Notes: generated from the letters alone by a model not told the origin. Counted from the first letter of the stretch, positions 1-5,133 are shown. The stretch: 5,133 nucleotides of DNA from Candidatus Avelusimicrobium faecicola (GCA_900540405.1 UQFW01000068.1:1-5133), one strand, 5' to 3'. Numbers and translations are program-made.

Positions 1-3
1 TAT

Positions 4-32
4 TTGACAGACGGCTCCCCAAATGTTATGAT
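4..32 (+). promoter_or_regulatory. Sigma70-type promoter for the rimP-nusA-infB operon
   Basis: A consensus -35 box TTGACA (4-9) is separated by exactly 17 bp from TATGAT (27-32), a one-mismatch -10 box. TG at 24-25 makes it an extended -10. Transcription would begin near 38-40, giving a leader of about 78 nt before the rimP start at 117. Box quality and spacing are seen directly; activity is inferred. The whole operon could be read from here, since no other comparable promoter was noticed before infB. Transcription from upstream genes may also enter, because the window starts only 3 bases before the -35 box. Confidence 0.8.
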
Positions 33-45
33 ATGAGTGTTCTAG

Positions 46-80
46 AAAGAGCGGCTTGGCAACAAGCCGCTCTTTACTTA
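46..80 (+). terminator. Terminator-like hairpin in the rimP leader (possible attenuator)
   Basis: Bases 46-58 pair perfectly with 63-75 (13 bp, GC-rich core) around a GCAA tetraloop at 59-62. The 3' arm ends in TTT and is followed by ACTTAAT, so the T-tract is interrupted. An A-run opens the 5' arm, as in intrinsic terminators. The hairpin starts only about 7 nt after the predicted transcription start, so it lies inside the operon's own leader. It could be a premature terminator controlling read-through into rimP-nusA-infB, the terminator of an upstream gene outside the window, or a 5' stabilising stem. The hairpin is certain as sequence; its role is inferred. The two terminators after infB use the same GCAA loop. 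Confidence 0.6.
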
Positions 81-102
81 ATAGGGCGCCTAGCCGCCCC
101 GC

Positions 103-107
103 AAGGA
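103..107 (+). promoter_or_regulatory. Ribosome binding site that sets the rimP start
   Basis: AAGGA lies 9 nt before the ATG at 117 and 12 nt before the adjacent ATG at 120. No comparable site precedes the ATG at 33, which overlaps the -10 promoter box. This supports 117 as the rimP start. A small GC stem (84-88 with 95-99) sits just upstream. Confidence 0.7.
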
Positions 108-116
108 CTTACGCTT

Positions 117-578
117 ATGATGAGAGACCCTAAAACAATAGAAGAAACCGTAGCCAAAGCCCTGGAACAGCAAAATGTGGAACTGGTGGATTTAGTCATC
201 CAAAACCAGGGCCGTAAAAAACTGCTCCAGTTTTTTGTGGATAAAGAAGGCGGCGTCACGCTGGACGACTGCGGCGAACTTTCCGATAAAATTGACTCCA
301 TTTTGGAAATGGAAAACCTGATAGACGGCGCGTATATTCTGGAGGTATCTTCCCCCGGGGTACACCGCGTGCTTAAAAAGCCGGCCCACTATAAACGCTT
401 TGTAAACGAGCGCGTAAAAGTAATCTTAAAAACCCCGCTTAACGGGCTCGGTTTTTTTACCGGGAACATCACCGCGGCGGACGACACCGGTTTCACTCTG
501 GCAGACGGTTCCAACACCTACCGTTTTGAATACGATAACATCAAAAAAGCCACGCTGGACCCCGTTTTGGAGTTCTAG
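117..578 (+). CDS. rimP: Ribosome maturation factor RimP
   Basis: Cytoplasmic 30S assembly factor of 153 residues, the usual family length of about 150. The N-terminal alpha/beta domain covers roughly residues 8-84 and ends with the family signature YILEVSSPGVHRVL (73-86; commonly YxLEVSSPGxxRPL). Residues 88-150 fit the C-terminal SH3-like barrel. In Escherichia coli RimP binds free 30S subunits and aids late maturation near S12. The start at 117 is chosen because AAGGA lies 9 nt upstream and the protein then begins where the family begins; the frame is open back to 33, but those 28 codons run through the predicted -10 box and leader hairpin. First gene of the rimP-nusA-infB operon, 64 nt before nusA. 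The Pro of the usual RPL motif is Val here (RVL). Identity is firm from motif, length and neighbours. Confidence 0.95.
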   Translation: MMRDPKTIEETVAKALEQQNVELVDLVIQNQGRKKLLQFFVDKEGGVTLDDCGELSDKIDSILEMENLIDGAYILEVSSPGVHRVLKKPAHYKRFVNERVKVILKTPLNGLGFFTGNITAADDTGFTLADGSNTYRFEYDNIKKATLDPVLEF

Positions 579-585
579 CCAACCC

Positions 586-615
586 GGTACCGGGGCAAAA
601 TTCAGCTCCGGCACC
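586..615 (+). other. Intercistronic hairpin between rimP and nusA
   Basis: Bases 586-596 can pair with 605-615 around an 8-nt A-rich loop: three pairs, one A-C mismatch, then seven pairs including one G-U. No T-tract follows, so it is not an intrinsic terminator. It ends about 10 nt before the nusA Shine-Dalgarno and could set mRNA stability or nusA translation. An alternative fold uses the perfect 12-bp palindrome at 583-594. Function is unknown. Confidence 0.4.
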
Positions 616-624
616 TCATTAAAT

Positions 625-633
625 TAAGGAGAT
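625..633 (+). promoter_or_regulatory. nusA ribosome binding site
   Basis: TAAGGAGAT matches the anti-Shine-Dalgarno complement at eight of nine positions. It ends 9 nt before the nusA ATG at 643, with a run of C between. It fixes the nusA start and suggests strong independent initiation despite the upstream hairpin. Confidence 0.8.
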
Positions 634-642
634 TATCCCCCC

Positions 643-2037
643 ATGGAAGCAAAAGATTTAGTAATGGCCTTGGAAGGCCTTGAAAGAGAAAAAAATATCA
701 AACGCGAAGATATTTTGAAAACCATTGAAGACGCCCTGGTTTCCGCCCTGCGCAAAAACTTGGGTAAAACCGCGCAAATCAGCGCTAAGATTGATACGGA
801 AGCCGGCTCCATTAAAGCGTTCCAAACCTTAACGGTGGTGGAAACCGTCACCAACCCGGAAACGGAACTGGACGTGGAACAGGCCAAAGCCTATACCAAA
901 AACCCCAAAGTGGGCGACGTCGTCACCAACACGTTGGACGTGGAAGACTTTTCCCGCATTGCGGCGCAAATTGCCAAACAGGTGCTTATCCAAAAGGTGC
1001 GCGGCATTGAGCGCGACAACTTTTATAAAGAATTCAAACCCCGCGAAGGCGAAGTGATTACCGGCTCCGTGCGGAGATTTTCCGACCGGGATATTATTGT
1101 GGACCTGGGCAAAGTGGAAGCCATTTTGCCGTACTGCGAACAAATTAAAAAAGAACGCTATGTAAACGGCTCCCGCGTAAAAGCCATTATCGCCAAAGTG
1201 CTGAACCAGAACGACCTGGCCAACGTGGGTGATGACCCGGTGCTTTCCCGCTACAAATCGGCCGCGTTCAAAATGGATAAAGGCCAGCGTGGGCCGTACG
1301 TTATTTTGTCCCGCACCAGCCCCAAATTTATGGAAGAATTGTTCAAGGTGGAAGTGCCCGAAATCAGCGAAGGGATTGTGGAAATTAAAAACATCCAGCG
1401 TGACCCGGGTTTCCGCGCCAAAGTAATGGTATCCAGCATTGACCATAAAATTGACCCGATTGGTACCTGCGTGGGTATGCGCGGCATCCGCATCCGTGCG
1501 GTTATGAATGAACTTTCCGGCGAACGCATTGATTTAATTAATTATTCGGACGATATTTCCACCGTTTTGATGAACGCGATTGCCCCCGCCAAAGCCAGCT
1601 ATGTTAAGTTGGAAAGCGTGAGCGACAAAAAAGCCACTATCATTGTGCCGGACGACCAACTGGCTATTGCCATCGGTAAAGATTGGCAAAACATCAAACT
1701 GGCCAGCAAGCTGACCGGGTGGAATTTGGAAGTAAAGAGCGAATCCCAAAAAGCGCAGGAAGGCAAGGAAGCCAACGAACAAATCCAAGCGGCTTTGGCC
1801 GACGTGGAAGGCATTGGCCCCAAAATGGCGGAAGTGTTGCAAAAAGCCGGGTTTACCACGGTTGACAAAATCGCGTCCGTAGAGCCGGAACACTTAGCCA
1901 CCTTGCAAGGCGTGGGCGAAAAAACCGCCGCTAAAGTAATTGAAAGCGCTAAAAAATATCTGGCTGAAAAAGAAGCCAAGGCCCAAGAGGCCCAAACCGG
2001 GGAGGTAAATGATGAGCATAACGAAGAAGCCAACTAA
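643..2037 (+). CDS. nusA: Transcription termination/antitermination factor NusA
   Basis: Cytoplasmic RNA polymerase-binding factor that modulates pausing, intrinsic termination and antitermination; 464 residues (E. coli 495, Bacillus subtilis about 370). Order of domains: N-terminal polymerase-binding domain (about 1-130), S1 domain (about 135-228, opening REGEVITGSV), KH1 (about 230-320, with DPIGTCVGMRG and the GxxG loop GMRG at 278-281), KH2 (about 322-368), then two helix-hairpin-helix motifs (EGIGPKMAEVL 389-399 and QGVGEKTAAKV 422-432) and an acidic tail. The C-terminal HhH region is present, as in many proteobacterial NusA and unlike B. subtilis. Two oddities: the KH2 loop reads GKDW (345-348) where GxxG is expected, and about 25 extra residues lie in the S1 domain around 187-214. 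The start follows a strong Shine-Dalgarno. The last 26 nt overlap infB, and the final codons contain its ribosome binding site. Confidence 0.97.
   Translation: MEAKDLVMALEGLEREKNIKREDILKTIEDALVSALRKNLGKTAQISAKIDTEAGSIKAFQTLTVVETVTNPETELDVEQAKAYTKNPKVGDVVTNTLDVEDFSRIAAQIAKQVLIQKVRGIERDNFYKEFKPREGEVITGSVRRFSDRDIIVDLGKVEAILPYCEQIKKERYVNGSRVKAIIAKVLNQNDLANVGDDPVLSRYKSAAFKMDKGQRGPYVILSRTSPKFMEELFKVEVPEISEGIVEIKNIQRDPGFRAKVMVSSIDHKIDPIGTCVGMRGIRIRAVMNELSGERIDLINYSDDISTVLMNAIAPAKASYVKLESVSDKKATIIVPDDQLAIAIGKDWQNIKLASKLTGWNLEVKSESQKAQEGKEANEQIQAALADVEGIGPKMAEVLQKAGFTTVDKIASVEPEHLATLQGVGEKTAAKVIESAKKYLAEKEAKAQEAQTGEVNDEHNEEAN
2001..2006 (+). promoter_or_regulatory. infB ribosome binding site inside nusA
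   Basis: GGAGGT, preceded by two more G, lies within the last codons of nusA. Two adjacent ATGs follow, at 2009 (2-nt gap, too close) and 2012 (5-nt gap). The spacing favours 2012 as the infB start. Ribosomes finishing nusA would pass this site, so the two genes may be translationally coupled. Confidence 0.75.
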
Positions 2038-4384
2038 TACCGAAGAAGACACCACCTCTCCTAAAAAGAAAACAGCCGCCAAAAAACCTGCGGTTAAAAA
2101 AACGGCCGCCAAAAAAACGGGCGAAACCAAAACGGTAGCCAAAAAAACTACCACCCGCAAAACGGCCGCTAAAAAAACGGGCGAAACCAAAACGGCGGCT
2201 AAAAAAACCGCCACGCACCGCACCGCGCACAAAACGGTAAAAACCGCCGCGCCGCAAGCGGCCGCCCAAACGCAAGCCGCGCCTGCGCCGCAAACGGCCG
2301 CCAAGGAAGCCGCCCCGGTAAAAGCCGCTCCCGCCAAAGTGCAAGCGGCGGCCCCGGTGCAAACGCCCAAACCGGCCCCCGTGCAAACGCCCAAACCGCA
2401 GGAAACGCACGCCGATAAGCCCCAAACGGCTCCGGCGCCGCGCCCGGAAGTAAAACCGGCCCAACCGCAGGCTCAAGCGCCCAAACCGGCCCCGGCTCAC
2501 ACGCCGCACGCCCAAGAGGCGCGCCCGAACCCGCAGGCCAATAACCGCCCGCAAGGGCAAGGCCATTTGGACAGGCACGGCCATTTCAAGCCGGAACAAG
2601 CGCCCGCCCCGGTAAAGGATTCCAAAAAAATCCGCATTGTGGGCACGCCTACGGTCAAAGAACTGGCCGAAAAAATGAACTTTAAGATTAACGATTTTAT
2701 CAAAAAGCTCATGGGCCTGGGCGTATTTGCTACTATCAACCAAAGATTAGACAAAGATATGATTGAGTTGATTTTAAGCGAATGTGGTTTTGAAGCCGAA
2801 ATGGCCGAAGAAGAACTGGACCAGGAAACCCTGCACATTATGGAACAGCAGGACGACCCGGCCTCTTTACAGCCGCGCAGCCCGGTTATTACCATTATGG
2901 GCCATGTGGACCACGGTAAGACCAGTTTATTAGATGCTATCCGCAGCTCCCATGTGGCCGAGGGCGAAGCGGGCGCCATTACCCAACACATTGGCGCGTA
3001 CCGCGTAAAAACGCCGCGCGGCTCGCTGACGTTTTTGGATACCCCCGGTCACGAGGCGTTTACTGCCATGCGTGCGCGCGGTGCCCAAGCCACGGATATT
3101 GTGGTGTTGGTCGTTTCCGCCACCGACGGTATTATGCCGCAGACCATTGAAGCTATGGAACACGCCAAAGCCGCCGGCGCGCCGATTATCGTGGCCATTA
3201 ACAAAATTGACCTGCCCGGTGCCAATCCGGACCGCGTAAAGCAGGATTTGGCTTCCCGCGGGCTGGTGCCGGAAGAATGGCAAGGCAACACCATTTTTGT
3301 AGAAATTTCGGCCAAGAAGAAAATTAACATTGATAAACTGCTGGAAATGATTTCCCTGCAAGCGGAAATGATGGAATTAAAAGCCAACCCGAACCGCTTG
3401 GGCGTGGGGGTCATTTTGGAATCCAAACGCGACAATAAACGCGGTGTGGTAGCCACGGTACTGGTGCAAAAAGGCACCATGAAAGTAGGCGACCCGTTTA
3501 TCGTGGGAACCAGCTATGGGCGTATCCGCGCGCTCATTGACGAAAATTCCCAACGCTACCAAAAAATCGGCCCCAGCGTGCCCGCCGAAGTATTGGGCAT
3601 CAGCGGGGAGCCGCCGCAAGTGGGCGACACGCTCTACATTATGGAAAGCGAAAAAGAAGCCCGCTACGCCGCCGAAAAACGCAAATTGGCGCAAAAGGAA
3701 GACAGCCAGGCGCACCGCAAGCAAGTTTCTTTAATGAACTTGGGTAAAGACGAGCAAGGCAACCGCGTTAAAAAGTTGCAAATCATCTTAAAAGCGGACG
3801 TGCAAGGCTCCATTGAAGCCATTAAAGACGCGCTGTTGCGTATTCCGTCCGACGAGGTGGAATTAGATATTATCTTATCCGCCCCGGGCAACATTAACGA
3901 GTCCGACATCTTGCTTGCCAAAGCCAGTAATGCGGTGGTAATCGGTTTCCATGTGGACGTGGAAAACAAAGCCCAGGCAGAAGCCGAACGCGAAGGCATA
4001 GAAATCCGCCTGTATACCATTATCTTTGAATTGTTGGAAGATATTAAAGCGGCCATGGAAGGCTTGTTAGAGCCGGACGTGGTGGAAACGCTGATTGGCT
4101 CGGCCACTATTAAGAAAGTTATGAAGTTAAGCTCCGGCTTGATTTCCGGCTCTTTGGTGGATAGCGGCAAAATGGTGCGCGGCTATGAGGTGCGCATTAA
4201 ACGCGGCGGGCAGGAAATTGCACGCGGCCGCATAGAAGGGCTTAAACGCTTCAAAGATGATGTAAAAGAAGTGGATAAAGGGTATGAATGTGGTATTTTG
4301 ATTGGAGGCTACAAAGGCGTTGCCGAGGGTGACGTGATTGAATGTTTCCGCAAAGATAACATTACCCGCCGGATTAAAATGTAA
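2012..4384 (+). CDS. infB: Translation initiation factor IF-2
   Basis: GTPase that brings fMet-tRNA to the 30S subunit and promotes 50S joining; 790 residues (E. coli 890, B. subtilis 716). Residues 18-78 are Lys/Thr/Ala-rich with a 20-residue tandem repeat; 79-200 are Ala/Pro/Gln-rich and probably disordered; 205-257 form an IF2_N-type helical domain. The G domain (about 290-455) has all motifs: G1 GHVDHGKTS (297-305), G2 GAITQHIG (321-328), G3 DTPGH (343-347), G4 NKID (397-400), G5 SAK (433-435). Domain II (about 462-555), domain III (about 585-685) and the fMet-tRNA-binding C-terminal domain (about 690-785, with [11 protein letters not shown]) follow. G2 has Ala where Gly is usual (GGITQ). 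The start at 2012 is chosen over 2009 from Shine-Dalgarno spacing. It overlaps nusA by 26 nt. The stop codon lies inside a palindrome and a terminator follows 26 nt later. Confidence 0.98.
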   Translation: MSITKKPTNTEEDTTSPKKKTAAKKPAVKKTAAKKTGETKTVAKKTTTRKTAAKKTGETKTAAKKTATHRTAHKTVKTAAPQAAAQTQAAPAPQTAAKEAAPVKAAPAKVQAAAPVQTPKPAPVQTPKPQETHADKPQTAPAPRPEVKPAQPQAQAPKPAPAHTPHAQEARPNPQANNRPQGQGHLDRHGHFKPEQAPAPVKDSKKIRIVGTPTVKELAEKMNFKINDFIKKLMGLGVFATINQRLDKDMIELILSECGFEAEMAEEELDQETLHIMEQQDDPASLQPRSPVITIMGHVDHGKTSLLDAIRSSHVAEGEAGAITQHIGAYRVKTPRGSLTFLDTPGHEAFTAMRARGAQATDIVVLVVSATDGIMPQTIEAMEHAKAAGAPIIVAINKIDLPGANPDRVKQDLASRGLVPEEWQGNTIFVEISAKKKINIDKLLEMISLQAEMMELKANPNRLGVGVILESKRDNKRGVVATVLVQKGTMKVGDPFIVGTSYGRIRALIDENSQRYQKIGPSVPAEVLGISGEPPQVGDTLYIMESEKEARYAAEKRKLAQKEDSQAHRKQVSLMNLGKDEQGNRVKKLQIILKADVQGSIEAIKDALLRIPSDEVELDIILSAPGNINESDILLAKASNAVVIGFHVDVENKAQAEAEREGIEIRLYTIIFELLEDIKAAMEGLLEPDVVETLIGSATIKKVMKLSSGLISGSLVDSGKMVRGYEVRIKRGGQEIARGRIEGLKRFKDDVKEVDKGYECGILIGGYKGVAEGDVIECFRKDNITRRIKM
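2099..2218 (+). repeat. 60-bp tandem repeat in the infB Lys-rich region
   Basis: Two imperfect 60-bp copies (2099-2158 and 2159-2218) each encode [12 protein letters not shown] followed by an AKKT-containing stretch. They differ at scattered positions, partly synonymous, so the copies are not brand new. KTAAKK-type repeats are typical of disordered nucleic-acid-binding tails. In-frame repeats of this kind readily change in number by slippage. Confidence 0.85.
2351..2398 (+). repeat. 24-bp tandem repeat in the infB Pro-rich linker
   Basis: Two 24-bp units (2351-2374 and 2375-2398) both encode APVQTPKP and are nearly identical in DNA. They lie in the Ala/Pro/Gln-rich spacer between the Lys-rich tail and the IF2_N domain. 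A looser [11 protein letters not shown] stretch downstream looks like a decayed relative. Confidence 0.8.
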
Positions 4385-4393
4385 TTTTAATCC
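4371..4393 (+). repeat. Palindrome containing the infB stop codon
   Basis: GGATTAAAAT (4371-4380) and ATTTTAATCC (4384-4393) are perfect 10-bp inverted arms around GTA. The infB stop TAA occupies 4382-4384. In RNA this is an AU-rich hairpin with a 3-nt loop, 18 nt before the terminator stem. As DNA it could be a binding site for a dimeric protein. No function can be assigned. Confidence 0.75.
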
Positions 4394-4410
4394 TAGGACA
4401 GATTAAACAT

Positions 4411-4438
4411 AAAGCCCTGCCGCAAGGCGGGGCTTTTT
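4411..4438 (+). terminator. Intrinsic terminator of the rimP-nusA-infB operon (copy 1)
   Basis: Bases 4411-4421 pair with 4426-4436 (11 bp with one G-U) around a GCAA tetraloop, and the T-run spans 4434-4438. It lies 26 nt after the infB stop. Flanking CAT and ATG can extend the symmetry, so the reverse direction also has A before and T after the stem. Confidence 0.92.
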
Positions 4439-4452
4439 ATGTACTCGCGGGC

Positions 4453-4541
4453 ACATTACCCGCCGGATTAAAATGTAATTTTAATCCCAAAACTGTTTGA
4501 AACATAAAGCCCTGCCGCAAGGCGGGGCTTTTTATGTACTC
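4453..4541 (+). repeat. Direct repeat copy 2 of the infB 3' end and terminator
   Basis: This second copy begins with a relic of the final infB codons, including the ATG-TAA end at 4473-4478. The palindrome recurs at 4465-4487 and the terminator at 4506-4533. Because the offset is 94 bp, the relic is out of frame with infB. It is non-coding and completes the 160 bp between infB and the convergent pilin gene. Confidence 0.9.
4506..4533 (+). terminator. Second copy of the terminator, probably bidirectional
   Basis: The stem is identical to the first terminator (4506-4516 with 4521-4531, GCAA loop, T-run to 4533). It lies 11 bp from the pilin gene stop on the other strand. Read on the - strand, the stem is preceded by an A-run and followed by TTTATGTTT, so it may also end the pilin transcript, with a weaker T-tract. 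Confidence 0.85.
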
Positions 4542-4544
4542 AGT

Positions 4545-5105
4545 TTATCGTCCGCTGGAAGAGCAAAACCTAGTGCTTCCGTTATTGCAACAGTGGCCAG
4601 CAGGGGTATCAAGTCCGCAGAAATCCGCGCATAATTCCATGCCGGCTTGGTTGATTGCTACGCAATCGACATTATCATTCTGATATTCGCGTAGCAAGTA
4701 ATATTGGTATTGCAATGAAGGGTGCTCATCCTGGCCCTCAAACACACGAGACGCCGCCACATAACTGCCAGCAAAATCGCGAGAAGTCAGCTCTATATCA
4801 AACCCGTTTCCACCCGCACCTGTCTGAGGGTCACCTTTAGTATAGTAGTGAGCGCCGCTTGCACCTTTCGGGGAAACATCTAACCCCTGAAACTCTCCCG
4901 CATAATGGTTGGTTTGCATAAACTTGCGGCGTTGGGCTTTAACAATACTATCCATGAGCGTGACGGCCTCCGTCATGCGGGAGCGTTCCACTGCCTTAAA
5001 ATATTGCGGCATAGCCATAGCGGCTAAAATGCCTATAATCAGTACAACCACTAATAATTCAATCAGCGTAAAGCCGCCTAAACGGCTTATATTTGCGTTT
5101 TTCAT
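4545..5105 (-). CDS. Type IV pilin-like prepilin (GspG/PilE class)
   Basis: A 186-residue prepilin. Leader MKNANISRLGG (1-11) should be cut by prepilin peptidase before Phe12. The mature end FTLIELLVVVLIIGILAAMAMPQY has the conserved Glu at +5 and forms the hydrophobic N-terminal helix (about 12-33) that anchors the subunit in the inner membrane and packs in the fibre. After it, KAVERSRMTEAVTLMDSIVKAQ continues the amphipathic helix. The rest is a globular head with six Cys (148, 159, 163, 172, 173, 181), likely forming disulfides in the C-terminal region. Start 5105 is chosen over 5117 because GAGGT lies just upstream and the leader is then of normal length. It could be a pilus subunit or a type II secretion pseudopilin; no assembly genes are in the window to decide. 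It runs convergent to infB. Confidence 0.9.
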   Translation of the reverse strand: MKNANISRLGGFTLIELLVVVLIIGILAAMAMPQYFKAVERSRMTEAVTLMDSIVKAQRRKFMQTNHYAGEFQGLDVSPKGASGAHYYTKGDPQTGAGGNGFDIELTSRDFAGSYVAASRVFEGQDEHPSLQYQYYLLREYQNDNVDCVAINQAGMELCADFCGLDTPAGHCCNNGSTRFCSSSGR

Positions 5106-5110
5106 GTAAA

Positions 5111-5115
5111 ACCTC
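5111..5115 (-). promoter_or_regulatory. Pilin gene ribosome binding site
   Basis: On the - strand GAGGT (5115-5111) lies 5 nt before the ATG at 5105-5103. It overlaps the alternative ATG at 5117-5115, which therefore has no site of its own. The promoter must lie beyond the window, or partly in the last 16 bases, which are AT-rich but too short to judge. Confidence 0.7.
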
Positions 5116-5133
5116 ATTTTTTGATAAATTTTG

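Larger units (their letters stand above)
4359..4446 (+). repeat. Direct repeat copy 1: infB 3' end, palindrome and terminator
   Basis: The first 35 bp (4359-4393), covering the last codons of infB and the palindrome, recur exactly at 4453-4487. The last 42 bp (4405-4446), covering the terminator, recur exactly at 4500-4541. The 11 bp between (4394-4404) differ from the second copy. The two copies are 94-95 bp apart with a 6-bp spacer. Confidence 0.9.

Noticed and set aside
33..116. In-frame extension of rimP from an ATG at 33
   Set aside because: The ATG overlaps the -10 box, lies upstream of the predicted transcription start, has no ribosome binding site, and the extra 28 residues come from the leader hairpin and are not RimP-like.
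829..1446. 205-codon open frame on the - strand across nusA
   Set aside because: It lies wholly inside clear NusA coding sequence, its His/Phe/Gly-rich product looks like an antisense shadow, and no ribosome binding site was recognised.
2095..2207. Programmed -1 ribosomal frameshift at the A7 runs
   Set aside because: The phase does not give an X-XXY-YYZ heptamer, since the base before the first AAA codon is C or T, and no clear downstream stimulator or useful alternative frame was seen.
1949..2743. 264-codon Arg/Gly/Phe-rich open frame on the - strand opposite infB
   Set aside because: The composition is the direct antisense image of the Lys/Ala/Pro-rich repeats of IF-2; long antisense frames are expected over such low-complexity coding DNA.
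2012..2900. Internal IF-2 start giving a shorter isoform, as in E. coli
   Set aside because: The internal ATGs before the G domain (for example those for EKMNF and HIMEQ) have no convincing Shine-Dalgarno upstream.
4439..4471. Short ATG-to-stop frame between the two terminators
   Set aside because: Only 10 codons, beginning at the base of a terminator stem and without a ribosome binding site.
4385..4544. Insertion sequence or CRISPR in the infB-pilin gap
   Set aside because: The repeats are only two copies that include coding sequence and a terminator. There is no transposase, terminal inverted repeat or regular spacer series.
4653..4697. Inverted repeats GATTGC/GCAATC (4653-4667) and TTGCTACGC/GCGTAGCAA (4655-4663, 4689-4697) inside the pilin gene
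   Set aside because: Short, within intact coding sequence, with no T-tract or recombination context; chance is the simplest reading.

Overview
The window holds a conserved bacterial transcription/translation operon, rimP-nusA-infB, on the + strand, followed by a convergent type IV pilin-like gene on the - strand. All four genes are complete. The host is a Gram-negative-type bacterium. A lone pilin-like gene with a canonical prepilin leader and a Cys-rich tail, next to a housekeeping operon, together with an IF-2 that has a long Lys/Ala/Pro-rich N-terminus, fits Elusimicrobiota (Elusimicrobium-like gut bacteria). This is an inference from protein style, not from a search.

Layout. Bases 4-32 form a near-perfect sigma70-type promoter (TTGACA, 17-bp spacer, TATGAT with an extended TG). 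It is followed at once by a perfect 13-bp hairpin with a GCAA loop (46-75) and an interrupted T-tract, which looks like an intrinsic terminator or attenuator inside the operon leader. rimP starts at 117, not at the upstream in-frame ATG at 33, which overlaps the -10 box. An intercistronic hairpin and a strong Shine-Dalgarno precede nusA (643-2037). infB (2012-4384) overlaps the end of nusA by 26 nt.

The infB stop codon sits inside a 23-bp AT-rich palindrome, with a strong intrinsic terminator just after it. The segment holding the last codons of infB, the palindrome and the terminator is present twice in tandem (4359-4446 and 4453-4541). The second terminator lies against the stop codon of the convergent pilin gene (5105-4545, -) and may serve both directions.

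RimP matures the 30S subunit, NusA controls RNA polymerase pausing, termination and antitermination, and IF-2 places initiator tRNA on the 30S subunit; joint expression ties ribosome production to initiation capacity. The most interesting points are the terminator-like hairpin in the leader of the operon that encodes NusA (a possible autoregulatory attenuator), a Trp replacing the second Gly of the KH2 GxxG loop of NusA, an insertion of about 25 residues in the NusA S1 domain, and the duplicated infB 3' end. I see no CRISPR array, tRNA, rRNA, insertion sequence or novel multi-gene system.
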